Part shown: one piece after another, positions 16,418 through 24,748 of the stretch
Layout: each line of letters begins with the position of its first letter
Position numbering within the stretch: the first letter of the stretch is position 1
Assembly: GCA_910586865.1 (NCBI GenBank)
Contig: CAJUIY010000003.1
Span: 1-59,512 of the forward strand
Origin: an uncultured Bacilli bacterium
Lineage (GTDB): Bacteria; Bacillota_I; Bacilli_A; RF39; UBA660
Direction: 5' to 3'
Length of the DNA: 59,512 bases
Position numbers and translations under genes: made by a program
Notes under the pieces: generated by a model
The model's input: only the letters and a program-made list of their open reading frames with translations
What the model was told of the DNA's origin: nothing
Databases searched by the model: none

Positions 16418-16426
16418 ATTGTACCA
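16418..16426 (-). promoter_or_regulatory. possible internal extended -10 promoter before the response regulator
   Basis: Minus strand TGG-TACAAT (16426-16418), an extended -10 without a clear -35. It could give basal expression of the two-component genes independent of the transporter promoter. Confidence 0.35.
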
Positions 16427-16431
16427 TGTAT

Positions 16432-17001
16432 CTAAAACAATTCCATAAAAATACTATAAAAAATTAAAGTAAATGGTTTTCCAACCACAATATAAAGAAA
16501 AAACTTTTTTAGACTCATATTGGATAATCCTGCCACATAACATAATAAATCATCTGGTAGGCCTGGTAATAGAATCCCTAAGAAGAAGATTTGATGAAAT
16601 CTTTTTGTCTTAATATAGGCTAGATACTTCTCAATGGTTTCTTCTTTGAATAATTTTTTGACAAAAGGAAGACCATATCTTCTAGATAAAAGAAAAGCAA
16701 CAACAGAACCTAATACTAGACCAATATAGTTATAAATAAAACCAAAGATTGGACCAAAAGCAAGAACTCCTGCGAGACAAGAAGCTCCTCCTGGTATCAC
16801 AGGAAATACTACTTGTACCATCTGCAAGAAAAGGAAAAAGATTGGTGCTATGACCCCAAACTTTTGAATATAAGAAACGAGTATCTCCTTTTCTTTAAAA
16901 ATTCCTAGTTTTAATCCATAAAGAATAAAAAGAATAATTAAGATGGTCATAATAATCGTTACCATATGAAAGATTGTTTTTACTTTGTTTTTTTGCTGCA
17001 T
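16432..17001 (-). CDS. TVP38/TMEM64 (DedA-superfamily) membrane protein
   Basis: 189-residue integral membrane protein of the SNARE-associated/VTT family. The family core is visible: VFPVIPGGASCLAGVLAFGPIFG (as two stretches at about 65-87), then a hairpin with RRYG and a C-terminal GLLPGLPDDLLCYVAG-like segment (residues about 142-158 with PGLPDD). Such proteins act in membrane lipid scrambling or recycling and in envelope stress tolerance. AAGGAG precedes the start at seven bases. It sits between the BceB-like permease and the response regulator, with no terminator on either side, so it belongs to the same operon. A role in defence against envelope-active peptides would fit. Confidence 0.85.
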   Translation of the reverse strand: MQQKNKVKTIFHMVTIIMTILIILFILYGLKLGIFKEKEILVSYIQKFGVIAPIFFLFLQMVQVVFPVIPGGASCLAGVLAFGPIFGFIYNYIGLVLGSVVAFLLSRRYGLPFVKKLFKEETIEKYLAYIKTKRFHQIFFLGILLPGLPDDLLCYVAGLSNMSLKKFFLYIVVGKPFTLIFYSIFMELF

Positions 17002-17046
17002 TTTACTACTCCTTACTACTATTTATTATTTGTCTTTTTTTTCTTC

Positions 17047-19023
17047 TTATTCCTCTACATTCTTTTTAAATCCAAAGTAAGTAGATAGAAAGTAAAGGAA
17101 ATAAATTATTAGAAAAAGGAAAATATTCATACCAAAATAAGTTAAATAAACCGTATCTTTTTCTAATGATACTTTAAAGATTCGATTCATCGATGTTAAA
17201 GTACAAATACTTATGATAGTTGGATAAAGAAGAGGGAAAAGGAAAAAGATGGAGAGTTGTTTGAATATGGTCTTATGAAGAGTATCTCTACGGACTCCTA
17301 ATTTACTTAATACTTGATAACGATATTTATACTTTGTAGAATCACTTAATTGTTGAATTGCTAAAATGGTTCCCACAACCGCAGTAAACACAAAAGCGAT
17401 ATAAAAACAAACAAAAGCAATGATTGTTACAAATCCATTATTTTGAGATTTTTCTTTTCCCCGTACAATTAAATTAGCAATGGAATAACAAAGATATTGA
17501 CCATTCTCATTATAATAACAAAAATCATCATCCGAAAACTTCGCAAGTTTATCATAAAAAGCCTCTGTCGTCTCCTCTTTCGTATCCACAATTAAATGAG
17601 AATCTGCGATTTTAAGATTTTCTACGATAGAATCTGGTACTACGATGGTAAAGCCATATCCCATTCCCCAAGCATAAGTATATCCTTCTGTAAAAAAATA
17701 TTTTTGCTTCAATTGTTTTCCATTTGATAACGTAATTTCTTTTAAGTCTTTATCATTTTTTAAAGTCTTATACTCTCTCGTAACATGTAATAAATATTCA
17801 TCCTCTAAAAGAGAAACCTCTTTCTTTCCTCTTAATTTTAATAACTTGTTATAGTCACTTAATTTAATAAACTGATCATGTTCTCTCCAACCAGCCTCAT
17901 CCCCTGATTTTCTGGCAATGGCTTTCATCACATTATTATTATTTTCGTAATAACTATCATAAATTAATTCTTCTTCTATGGTATAGTGTTCTTTAATAAA
18001 TTCCTCATATTTCTTGATATCTTCTTTTTTAATATCTAAACTAATATCATAAGGTGCTACTACTTCTAATTGATAGTCAAACATTCCTTTAAATAAACTA
18101 GATAGATTTAAGGCAATTAGGGTAAAGGCAATGAAAGCGGTTAAGGTTCCTATTGTAAATCCCATGGTCTTCATCTTAGAAGCAAAACATCTTGCAATAA
18201 ATAGATTGTCACTATGATATTTTATCTTCTTATTTTTTAAAACAAGTTGGAGGATAAAATGAGAAATCGAAATGGATAGTAAATAAATACTAAGAAGAAG
18301 GAAAAGAATACAAATAAAAATCATAATGAGAGAAGGATTTCTTCCTAAGGTGTGAAATTCTCTATCAAATAAATCAAGAGAAGTTACTCCTAATATGAGA
18401 GAGATAAGAAGAAAAAGTCCCTGATAACTCGCTTCTTTTTTCCTTCTTTTTTCATTTTGTTTTTCAAGATAGAAAAGATCATATACTTTTATTTTTTTTA
18501 CTCTTCTTCTAGAAAGAAATAAAACAATAAAATAGATAATACAAAAATAAAGAAGTAAAGTGAGAATAGCTTGGATAGAAAAATCTATTTTTACTAGTTG
18601 TCCTAAATCAAAAATATTCATAATAATAGAAGAGGCAAAGATACTAAAGAGATAACCAATTGGCAAGGATAGTAAAAAAGAGAAAGAACCTAGTATTATA
18701 TTTTCTAGAAGAAACATCTTTGTAATATAAGATTTTTTAATTCCTAGTATTAAATAAGTTCCAAATTCTTTGCTTCTTTTTTCAAACATAAATTTTGTCG
18801 TATAGTTAATTAAAAAACAGATAACAAGTATCATGAAAATATTTACGATATACATCACCAATTGAAAGGATTTCATCACATAACTTAACTGTAATACTTC
18901 TTTCGAATTACTAAGCAAGTTAAAAGCAAACATCAAGGAAAAAGCCATCATTACTGTAATAAAATAGATGACATAGTCCTTACTACTCCTTTTTGCATTT
19001 AGAAAAGCTAACTTACTTAACAC
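17047..19023 (-). CDS. BceB-like ABC transporter permease (FtsX/MacB superfamily)
   Basis: About 658 residues and around ten membrane segments, in the BceB layout: TM1 near the N-terminus, three segments at about 45-160, two more at about 195-290, then a large extracellular domain (about 315-520, rich in Tyr/Glu/Lys) before the last three segments. The ending has the FtsX-like run YRYQVLSKLGVRRDTLHKTI. The extracellular domain is the expected peptide-sensing part. The start is uncertain: GGGGGAG is nine bases before GTG 19023, while in-frame ATGs at 19032 and 19056 lie on or upstream of that site. It overlaps the ATPase stop by 11 bp. Partner of the two-component system downstream; it detoxifies cell-wall-targeting peptides such as bacitracin-like compounds (family knowledge). 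Confidence 0.9.
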   Translation of the reverse strand: MLSKLAFLNAKRSSKDYVIYFITVMMAFSLMFAFNLLSNSKEVLQLSYVMKSFQLVMYIVNIFMILVICFLINYTTKFMFEKRSKEFGTYLILGIKKSYITKMFLLENIILGSFSFLLSLPIGYLFSIFASSIIMNIFDLGQLVKIDFSIQAILTLLLYFCIIYFIVLFLSRRRVKKIKVYDLFYLEKQNEKRRKKEASYQGLFLLISLILGVTSLDLFDREFHTLGRNPSLIMIFICILFLLLSIYLLSISISHFILQLVLKNKKIKYHSDNLFIARCFASKMKTMGFTIGTLTAFIAFTLIALNLSSLFKGMFDYQLEVVAPYDISLDIKKEDIKKYEEFIKEHYTIEEELIYDSYYENNNNVMKAIARKSGDEAGWREHDQFIKLSDYNKLLKLRGKKEVSLLEDEYLLHVTREYKTLKNDKDLKEITLSNGKQLKQKYFFTEGYTYAWGMGYGFTIVVPDSIVENLKIADSHLIVDTKEETTEAFYDKLAKFSDDDFCYYNENGQYLCYSIANLIVRGKEKSQNNGFVTIIAFVCFYIAFVFTAVVGTILAIQQLSDSTKYKYRYQVLSKLGVRRDTLHKTIFKQLSIFFLFPLLYPTIISICTLTSMNRIFKVSLEKDTVYLTYFGMNIFLFLIIYFLYFLSTYFGFKKNVEE

Positions 19024-19780
19024 TAGAAACATCTCCCCCAAGTAATGTAATGACATCTAAAATTTCATCAAAAAATTCTTTTCTACTCTTTTCTCCTTTT
19101 ATGATTTCACTAAATATTTTACCATCTTTTAAAAACAAAACTCTTTGACAGAAGCTTGCAGAAAACGCATCATGTGTCACCATTAGAATCGTAGCATCCA
19201 ATTCTTTGTTCATCTCCTCCATCGTCTCTAAAAGCATTCTAGCAGATTTCGAATCGAGTGCTCCTGTCGGTTCATCTGCTAATATTAATTTTGGTTTATT
19301 AATTAATGCTCTAGCACAAGCACATCTTTGTTTTTGACCTCCTGATACTTCATAAGGAAATTGATTTCTGATTTCATCAATCCCCAGTTTTTTTGTAATA
19401 TCATCTACTAGCCATTCAATTTCTTTCTCCTCTTTCTTATTAATAATAAGCGATAAAGAGATATTTTCTTCGATGGTTAAGGTATCTAGTAAATTAAAGT
19501 CTTGAAAAATAAATCCCAGTTTTTCTCTTCGAAAATCAGCTAACTCATCCTCTTTTCGTTTTGTAATATCTTCTCCATCAATATCAATATTTCCAGCTGT
19601 CACCTCATCTATCGTTGAAATACAGTTTAATAAGGTTGTTTTCCCACTACCAGAAGAACCCATTATCGCAACAAACTCTCCTTCTAAAACTTGAAAAGAA
19701 ATTCCATCGATTGCCTTTCTTATAATATTGCTATCTTGTCCATAATATTTTTTTAAATGTTTTATCTTTAAAATCTCCAT
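19013..19780 (-). CDS. BceA-like ABC transporter ATP-binding protein
   Basis: 255-residue ATPase of the MacB/BceA type: Walker A GSSGSGKTT, Q-loop FIFQDFNLLDTLT, signature VSGGQKQR, Walker B LILADEPTGALD and H-loop MVTHD. It energises the BceB-like permease. The start was placed at ATG 19780; an in-frame GTG at 19789 is the alternative. GGAG within the end of the upstream small gene serves as ribosome site. It follows the 47-aa membrane protein with essentially no gap and overlaps the permease start. Confidence 0.94.
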   Translation of the reverse strand: MEILKIKHLKKYYGQDSNIIRKAIDGISFQVLEGEFVAIMGSSGSGKTTLLNCISTIDEVTAGNIDIDGEDITKRKEDELADFRREKLGFIFQDFNLLDTLTIEENISLSLIINKKEEKEIEWLVDDITKKLGIDEIRNQFPYEVSGGQKQRCACARALINKPKLILADEPTGALDSKSARMLLETMEEMNKELDATILMVTHDAFSASFCQRVLFLKDGKIFSEIIKGEKSRKEFFDEILDVITLLGGDVSSVK

Positions 19781-19781
19781 T

Positions 19782-19925
19782 TTAAACACGCTCCATTTGT
19801 GATTTTACTAATCGAATCCCTTTTGTTAAAAAATAGATAATCCCTACTACCAATAAAAAAGGAATCATTAGAATAAGAACAAGGCAAATTAGTAATTTTA
19901 AAAGAATATTTTTTACACTATTCAT
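19782..19925 (-). CDS. 47-aa single-span membrane protein heading the Bce-like operon
   Basis: Short gene: MNSVKNILLKLL start, a single hydrophobic segment (about residues 8-32) and a basic tail ending SQMERV. AAGGGA lies six bases before the ATG at 19925. Its stop TAA overlaps the possible GTG start of the ATPase, so translation is coupled. The position as first gene after the regulated promoter, ahead of the ATPase and permease, suggests an accessory subunit or regulator of the transporter. No family is recognised; such small proteins are easily missed. Confidence 0.7.
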   Translation of the reverse strand: MNSVKNILLKLLICLVLILMIPFLLVVGIIYFLTKGIRLVKSQMERV

Positions 19926-19949
19926 CTATGTTCCCTTCTTTCTAATAAA

Positions 19950-19996
19950 ATTATATCAAAAAAAAAGATAGATAAACCTTACAGTTTTGTTAGGTT
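19950..19996 (-). promoter_or_regulatory. promoter of the Bce-like operon with response-regulator palindrome
   Basis: Minus strand -10 TATAAT (19955-19950), preceded by TGA. The -35 position (GGTTTA) is poor. Over it lies the inverted repeat AACCTTAC-N6-GTTAGGTT (19975-19996; one mismatched pair). A weak -35 overlapped by a dyad is the typical layout of a promoter that needs an OmpR-type activator, so the linked response regulator is the candidate. Confidence 0.6.
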
Positions 19997-20020
19997 AAAG
20001 TAAGAAAGGTGGTCAAATAA

Positions 20021-20055
20021 AAAAAGAAGAAAATATGGCAGAGTTTCTTCTTTTT
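20021..20055 (-). terminator. terminator of the LiaF/DUF4097 operon
   Basis: Perfect 12-bp stem AAAAAGAAGAAA / TTTCTTCTTTTT with an 11-base loop, 18 bases after the DUF4097 stop. Confidence 0.85.
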
Positions 20056-20073
20056 ATTTATCATGAAAAGCTT

Positions 20074-21189
20074 TTATTTTAATACTACTTTCTTTACTAA
20101 TTTTGCTTCTTCTTCCCTGATATTTTCAACCAAAAAGGCACAGGACTCATTTCTATTACAAGAATCAATTTCTTTCTCATATATTTCAGCATTTCTTAAG
20201 GAAATAGTCGTACTAACTATTACATTATTGTTTTCATCTAATAGGTCAATAGAATCTCCTCTTTTCAAAGTTCCAGATGTAATTTTACCAAGAAATAGAA
20301 AGGATTGATCCGTATCTTTTAAATATTTCTGAACGATAAATTCAGAAGTGTTAGACTGATTTTCTTCTGTTACCACATGATTTTCAAAAGAAATATCAAT
20401 TCTACCTACTCCACCATCAATATAAAGTGAGTTAGCACCATTTCCATAGTACGTATTATCACTCACTGATTTGCCATCGATAGAAGCACTACCAATTCCT
20501 TTATCCACTTTTATCTTGTAGTCACTCTCATTACCAAGTAGAACAATATCTGTTTCTCCAACACCTGCTTCTATTTTACTATTTCCCAACACTTCAGCTG
20601 TTAACTCTAATTTTCCAACTCCCATATCCAAATCTAGGTTATGAAGCTTTCCGTTATGGATAGAGAACTTACCAGCTCCACCTTCTACTTCCATCTTTTC
20701 TAAAACATGAAGTTCGTCCATCTCTACTTCTCCAGCACCTAAATCTAATTCTAGCTTTTTCGTAGCTAATTTCTCAATTTCTATTCTTCCAGCACCAGAA
20801 TCAATTGATACTTCATCATAAACTTCATCCTTTGGAAGATAAATAACTAACTGATAATTATGTTTTCTTTTAAATAGATTTCCTTTTCTTTCTTTAATAA
20901 CTAGTTTATCATTCGAAGTCTTTGTTACAATTTTACTATTATTTGTCTCCATTCGAAATTTTTCTCCCTCTCGAATGATAGTACTTGTAGCTCTTAAATC
21001 GATTTCTAAAGAAGATACTGCCTCAGTAATTTCTAATTTGTTACTAGAAGTGAAAGCAGAATCCTCTTTGTCATCAAAAAGATTCGAAAATACCATAAAG
21101 CACATCATGATTCCTGATAAAATACTTACAATTAAGAAAATAGCAAAAGCGATTGCTAAATATTTAATTACTTTTTGTGTTTCGTTCAT
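20074..21189 (-). CDS. DUF4097 beta-repeat (LiaG-like) membrane-anchored protein
   Basis: 371 residues: one membrane segment near the N-terminus (about 8-33), then an external region of repeated beta strands with the DUF4097 pattern (SIDSGAGRIEIEKL, LDLGAGEVEMDEL, VEGGAGKFSIHNG, LDMGVGKLELTAE, IEAGVGETDIVLL), each about 20 residues long, as in a beta-solenoid. After about residue 280 comes a different C-terminal part with two cysteines (SCNRNESC). The start ATG 21189 overlaps the LiaF-like stop by 4 bp and follows GGAGTGGAG; an ATG nine codons earlier is less likely. Third gene of an envelope-stress operon with PspC and LiaF-like proteins. A scaffold or sensor at the membrane surface is inferred. 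Confidence 0.85.
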   Translation of the reverse strand: MNETQKVIKYLAIAFAIFLIVSILSGIMMCFMVFSNLFDDKEDSAFTSSNKLEITEAVSSLEIDLRATSTIIREGEKFRMETNNSKIVTKTSNDKLVIKERKGNLFKRKHNYQLVIYLPKDEVYDEVSIDSGAGRIEIEKLATKKLELDLGAGEVEMDELHVLEKMEVEGGAGKFSIHNGKLHNLDLDMGVGKLELTAEVLGNSKIEAGVGETDIVLLGNESDYKIKVDKGIGSASIDGKSVSDNTYYGNGANSLYIDGGVGRIDISFENHVVTEENQSNTSEFIVQKYLKDTDQSFLFLGKITSGTLKRGDSIDLLDENNNVIVSTTISLRNAEIYEKEIDSCNRNESCAFLVENIREEEAKLVKKVVLK

Positions 21190-21869
21190 TTTATCTCCAC
21201 TCCTCCAAATAAGCATGTGGCATTGATGTAAATGATCTTTGTTGCACTTTTATCGATTTTTTTACGGTTATCACTTACACCACCAAATATCGGAGTAGAT
21301 GCTATTTTTACCTTAACATCCTTTGGAACATAAATCACAATACCACCAAAAATAGAACTTGCATTCACAATACTTTCATCCTTTATTTTGGCATCTGAAA
21401 GTTCACATTTCACTTCACCAAAAACAGCAGTTAAATTACACCCATCAAAGTCTTCATTAGAAAAATCAACGGCTTGTCCTCCAAAAGTAGAACAATAATC
21501 CTTATCAATATTTTTCGTTTTATTCAAATGTTTAATCCTCTTTTGTACTTTCGAATTAATAGAATCTTTAAACAAGAAAGATAAGCCAATCATTACTAAA
21601 ATAAAAGGAACCATCAACTTAAAGATTAACTCAAACTCTAATAAATCTCTACACCCTAGTAATAAAAGAATTCCTATGACTAATCCAATCAAATTATCTT
21701 GCCTACCGCTATTACTAAAAAGTCCAATAAAGCATGGAACAATAATAAACAAAGTCCAAAATCCATCAAAAAAGATATCAATATTGGTAATTTCTAAGGC
21801 ATTTAACCCTACAATAACTCCTATTCCAATAAATACCAAACCCCATAAAAAGTTACTTATTTTATTCAT
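21186..21869 (-). CDS. LiaF-like membrane protein
   Basis: 227 residues. The N-terminal part has four hydrophobic segments (about 5-115) of the LiaI/LiaF type, starting ISNFLWGLVFIGIGVIVGLNAL. The C-terminal part (about 140-227) is the LiaF-type domain with three repeats of the FGG motif: STFGGQAVDFS, SSIFGGIVIYVPKDVKVK and PIFGGVSDNR, ending ATCLFGGVEIK. In Bacillus, LiaF holds the LiaS kinase off until the cell wall is attacked; no LiaRS pair is adjacent here, so it may work with other partners. The start was set at ATG 21869, seven bases after AGGAGAG. It lies 12 bp after the PspC gene and overlaps DUF4097 by 4 bp. Confidence 0.88.
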   Translation of the reverse strand: MNKISNFLWGLVFIGIGVIVGLNALEITNIDIFFDGFWTLFIIVPCFIGLFSNSGRQDNLIGLVIGILLLLGCRDLLEFELIFKLMVPFILVMIGLSFLFKDSINSKVQKRIKHLNKTKNIDKDYCSTFGGQAVDFSNEDFDGCNLTAVFGEVKCELSDAKIKDESIVNASSIFGGIVIYVPKDVKVKIASTPIFGGVSDNRKKIDKSATKIIYINATCLFGGVEIK

Positions 21870-21881
21870 ATACAAACTCTC

Positions 21882-22082
21882 CTATTCTACTTCACTTTTA
21901 TTTGGCATAATAAGGGCAGCCACAAAATAGGCTACAATACCAGTACCAACACAAAATATTAACAAAATCCAAAGCAATCTGACAATCGTTGGATCCATAT
22001 CAAAATATTCTGCAATTCCTCCACATACACCAAAAACTTTTCTTCCGTTTTCTATCTTATATAATCTTTTTTTCTTATCCAT
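21882..22082 (-). CDS. PspC domain protein
   Basis: 66-residue membrane protein consisting of a single PspC domain: basic KKKRLYKIENGRKVFGVCGGIAEYF, then DPTIVRLLWILLIF, and a second hydrophobic stretch ending in LIMPNK. PspC proteins sense or signal membrane stress. GGAG lies seven bases before the ATG. It heads the operon with the LiaF-like and DUF4097 proteins, a common grouping in Firmicutes. Confidence 0.92.
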   Translation of the reverse strand: MDKKKRLYKIENGRKVFGVCGGIAEYFDMDPTIVRLLWILLIFCVGTGIVAYFVAALIMPNKSEVE

Positions 22083-22102
22083 TCTATCACTCCGTTTTTC
22101 TT

Positions 22103-22131
22103 ATTTTAGCATAGTTTTTTCTATTCGTCTA
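22103..22131 (-). promoter_or_regulatory. promoter of the PspC/LiaF/DUF4097 operon
   Basis: Minus strand -35 TAGACG (22131-22126), 17-bp spacer, -10 TAAAAT (22108-22103). The -35 is poor, so an activator may be needed. Confidence 0.45.
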
Positions 22132-22146
22132 TTAAAAAAGTGATTT

Positions 22147-23802
22147 CTATAAAACCACTTCTTGATAAAAGCTTATTCGTTCTCTTATGGATTCTTTCCC
22201 TAATATCTTTAAAATCGAATATAAATCAGGAGATTTCGTTCTTCCCGTTACCATTACTCGAATCGCTTCACAAAGATCTCCGACATGCCCCTTATAACTA
22301 TCCGGATTTTTCTTATATTCTTTAGGACTTGCAGCATAACCATGTTTTTCTGCAAAACTTTTGATGTTATTAAACCATTCTTCATTCGATACGGTTAAAT
22401 CTAATTCTTCCAAATATTCTAAAATAAGATTGACATCATATGTTTTATCCCCGTCATATTTTCTATATTTCTCTTCAAAAAACTCTTTATCAATGGCATA
22501 AGAAAACTCTTCTTTTACATCGCTATATTTTGCAATATCTTTACGAGGTCTTGGTCCATCTTTTTCAATACTCAAAAACTTAATCATTGAATCTTTATTT
22601 TCTTCTAAAAGTTTAGCATATTCTTCATCATATTTTTTAGCATATTGAATAGTCTCTTCATAAACCTCCTCCCCGCTTTTACGAGAAAAATAGGTTTTAC
22701 AGATATTTGTGAATTTTGCTTCATCAAAACTGGTCCCACCTACTGGCATCTTTTCAAAGGAAAAGGTAAAATCTTCAATCGTTTTGTCTTGATTTTGTAG
22801 ATACCATTCTTCGAAATTGGTATTGGCAATGGTTGCTAAATAAAGATGCAAAGCATCAATTGGAATTCCTTGTTCTTCATAAAATTTTGCTCCTGCCCAA
22901 GGATCTTTTCTTTTGGATAGTTTTCGAACGGCTCCTGTTTCCTGATCCTTAATGGTAAGAGGTGCGATATGAGCATATTTCACTGGTTCAAACCCTAATA
23001 CTTGAAATAGTTGATAATGAAGAGGTAAGCTAGATACCCATTCATCTCCACGAATCACATGAGTAGTATGCATTAGATGATCATCAATTGCATGAGCAAG
23101 ATGATAGGTTGGCGTTCCATCTTTTTTTAATAATACGGTGTCCATATCGTGTTCTGGAAATTTCATTTTACCCTTAATACAGTCCACTACTTCCACCGTG
23201 TTTTTCGCATTACCAGGACTTTTTAAACGAATAACATAATCTTTTCCGGCAGTAAGTTTCTCTTTGATTTCTTCTAAAGATAAATCTCTATCTACTGCAT
23301 AAACTCCATAAATTCCTATTTTTGTTTTGATTAGAGCTTGTTCTTCTTTGATTTGCGCTTGTTCTTCTTCACTCATAAAACAAGGATAAGCTAATCCTTT
23401 TTCGATTAAATCTTTTACATAAGCTTGATAAATTTCCGTTCTTTTACTTTGCTGATAGGGACCATACTCGCCACCATAGCCATACCCCTCATTAGGAGTA
23501 ATCTTAAACCCTTTTAAAACAGAGGTAATATTTTCAATACCACCTTCTACGGCTCTTTTTTGATCAGTATCTTCAATTCTTAAGTAAAAACTTCCTCCAC
23601 TTTGTCTTGCATAAATCATATCACAAAAAGCAGAAAGCAAGTTTCCTAAATGAACACTTCCAGTAGGACTAGGTCCATATCTAGTAACCATAACACCTTC
23701 TGATAATTCTCTTGGTTTGTATAAATTCTCGTAATCTTCCGTTGCCTTTTCTAGATTTGGAAATAAAATATTTGCTAGCTCTATTCTTTCTTCCTCACGC
23801 AT
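22147..23802 (-). CDS. gltX: glutamate--tRNA ligase
   Basis: 551-residue class I synthetase that charges tRNA-Glu, and in bacteria lacking GlnRS also tRNA-Gln for later amidation by GatCAB. The HIGH-type motif is in RYGPSPTGSVHLGNLLSAF (about residues 41-59) and the KMSKS-type motif is KLSKR at about 293-297. An N-terminal extension of about 38 residues precedes the catalytic core; the total is longer than the usual 480-500. The C-terminal anticodon-binding part is helical and ends with a run on CEAIRVMVTGRTKSPDLY. GAGGTG is before the ATG. It has its own promoter and lies 105 bp downstream of a tRNA-Gln gene on the same strand. Confidence 0.95.
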   Translation of the reverse strand: MREEERIELANILFPNLEKATEDYENLYKPRELSEGVMVTRYGPSPTGSVHLGNLLSAFCDMIYARQSGGSFYLRIEDTDQKRAVEGGIENITSVLKGFKITPNEGYGYGGEYGPYQQSKRTEIYQAYVKDLIEKGLAYPCFMSEEEQAQIKEEQALIKTKIGIYGVYAVDRDLSLEEIKEKLTAGKDYVIRLKSPGNAKNTVEVVDCIKGKMKFPEHDMDTVLLKKDGTPTYHLAHAIDDHLMHTTHVIRGDEWVSSLPLHYQLFQVLGFEPVKYAHIAPLTIKDQETGAVRKLSKRKDPWAGAKFYEEQGIPIDALHLYLATIANTNFEEWYLQNQDKTIEDFTFSFEKMPVGGTSFDEAKFTNICKTYFSRKSGEEVYEETIQYAKKYDEEYAKLLEENKDSMIKFLSIEKDGPRPRKDIAKYSDVKEEFSYAIDKEFFEEKYRKYDGDKTYDVNLILEYLEELDLTVSNEEWFNNIKSFAEKHGYAASPKEYKKNPDSYKGHVGDLCEAIRVMVTGRTKSPDLYSILKILGKESIRERISFYQEVVL

Positions 23803-23835
23803 AGTTATGCACCTCTTTCTATATCATTCTCTCAT

Positions 23836-23864
23836 ACTATATCATCTTTTATAGTAGAAATCAA
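23836..23864 (-). promoter_or_regulatory. promoter of gltX
   Basis: Minus strand -35 TTGATT (23864-23859), 17-bp spacer, -10 TATAGT (23841-23836) extended by TGA. It lies between the tRNA-Gln terminator and gltX. Confidence 0.65.
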
Positions 23865-23873
23865 TGCTATTAT

Positions 23874-23895
23874 AAAAACCCTTGATAATCAAGGG
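23874..23895 (-). terminator. terminator of tRNA-Gln
   Basis: Perfect 7-bp stem CCCTTGA / TCAAGGG with a 3-base loop and T5 on the minus strand, 12 bases after the tRNA. Confidence 0.88.
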
Positions 23896-23907
23896 AATAC
23901 TTCTTAT

Positions 23908-23983
23908 TGGCTGCCCTAGTTAGATTCGAACTAACGGAATGATGCGGTCAGAGCGCACTGCCTTACCACTTGGCTATAGGGCA
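23908..23983 (-). tRNA. tRNA-Gln (anticodon CUG)
   Basis: 76-base cloverleaf with encoded CCA. Acceptor TGCCCTA / TAGGGCA, D-arm GCCAAGTGGTAAGGC, anticodon loop CTCTGAC (anticodon CTG) in stem GTGCG/CGCAT with one G-U, and T-arm GTTAG-TTCGAAT-CTAAC. The 5' sequence TATAGCCAAG-GGTAAGGCA is the usual tRNA-Gln signature. It reads CAG codons. Confidence 0.93.
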
Positions 23984-24013
23984 ATTTCTATATATTTATT
24001 TTATAATAAAATG

Positions 24014-24059
24014 AGAAAAAAAGAAAGAAAAATATGCATATTCTTCCTTTCTTTTTTCT
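24014..24059 (-). terminator. terminator after the 202-aa unknown gene
   Basis: Long imperfect A/T-rich hairpin centred on ATATGCATAT, with arms of about 20 bases (GAAAAAAGAAAGGAAG against CTTTCTTTTTTTC), directly following the stop codon. Almost symmetric, so it could act in both directions. Confidence 0.65.
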
Positions 24060-24666
24060 ACTTCCTATTTTTTAATTCCTTATGAATCGATTTTACTTTC
24101 GATCTTATTTTTTCCATATCGTCTCCATCCTTAGCAGGAACTCCATTTTGTGCTAAGAAATCAAGCAAGGAAAAAAACATTCCCATATCTAATCCTCTTT
24201 GTTCTAAATTACGATTCTGATGAATGCAAAAATCAAGGATAGCATCTTCTCTTGAACCATTTTCTTTTTCAGGAGAATTTGCTACTTGATTTGTTCTACC
24301 CAAGCTTTTTCGTGAATTGGAAATGGTACTTAAAATACCTCTTCTAAAATCACGAAGAGCTAGTGCTGTCATATCTTTTCCATAAGTATCAAAGTAATCT
24401 TGATACCCAGAAATAAGAGTCTTTAAATTTTCATCTGATAAAACCTCTCTACGATTTTCTATCAAATCTTTTACCTTTTGATATTCTTTTTGGAAATTCA
24501 TACGAGATAAGTCATAACAAGATTTTTTTCTTTCTTTATATTCTCTCCTAGCAATGGCTTTTTCTACTCTTTGTTTTCGCTCTTCTTGTTGTTTTATTTC
24601 TCTTTTTTTCTTTCTTTTATTTGAATACTCTTTAATACCTGTTTTTTCATATTGTTTTTCTATCAT
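24058..24666 (-). CDS. unknown basic helical protein
   Basis: 202 residues, highly charged. The N-terminal third is Lys/Arg/Glu-rich (KKKREIKQQEERKQR) and should form a long helix; the centre and C-terminus are helical with few hydrophobic patches. There is no signal peptide, membrane segment or known motif. AGAAGGT lies before the ATG. It follows the 203-aa gene by 82 bp and probably shares its promoter. The charge suggests contact with nucleic acid, but this is inference. Possibly lineage-specific. Confidence 0.6.
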   Translation of the reverse strand: MIEKQYEKTGIKEYSNKRKKKREIKQQEERKQRVEKAIARREYKERKKSCYDLSRMNFQKEYQKVKDLIENRREVLSDENLKTLISGYQDYFDTYGKDMTALALRDFRRGILSTISNSRKSLGRTNQVANSPEKENGSREDAILDFCIHQNRNLEQRGLDMGMFFSLLDFLAQNGVPAKDGDDMEKIRSKVKSIHKELKNRK

Positions 24667-24748
24667 TTTTCTACCTTCTTTTAATTTTTATTTAAAGAAT
24701 AAGTAAAACTGATTTTTAATCATTACTAAAAACCAGTTCCTTTTCCTT

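Noticed and set aside
22083..22146. T-box or other riboswitch near the tRNA synthetase and stress operons
   Set aside because: No T-box core sequence and no long structured leader; gltX has a short leader of about 30 bases.
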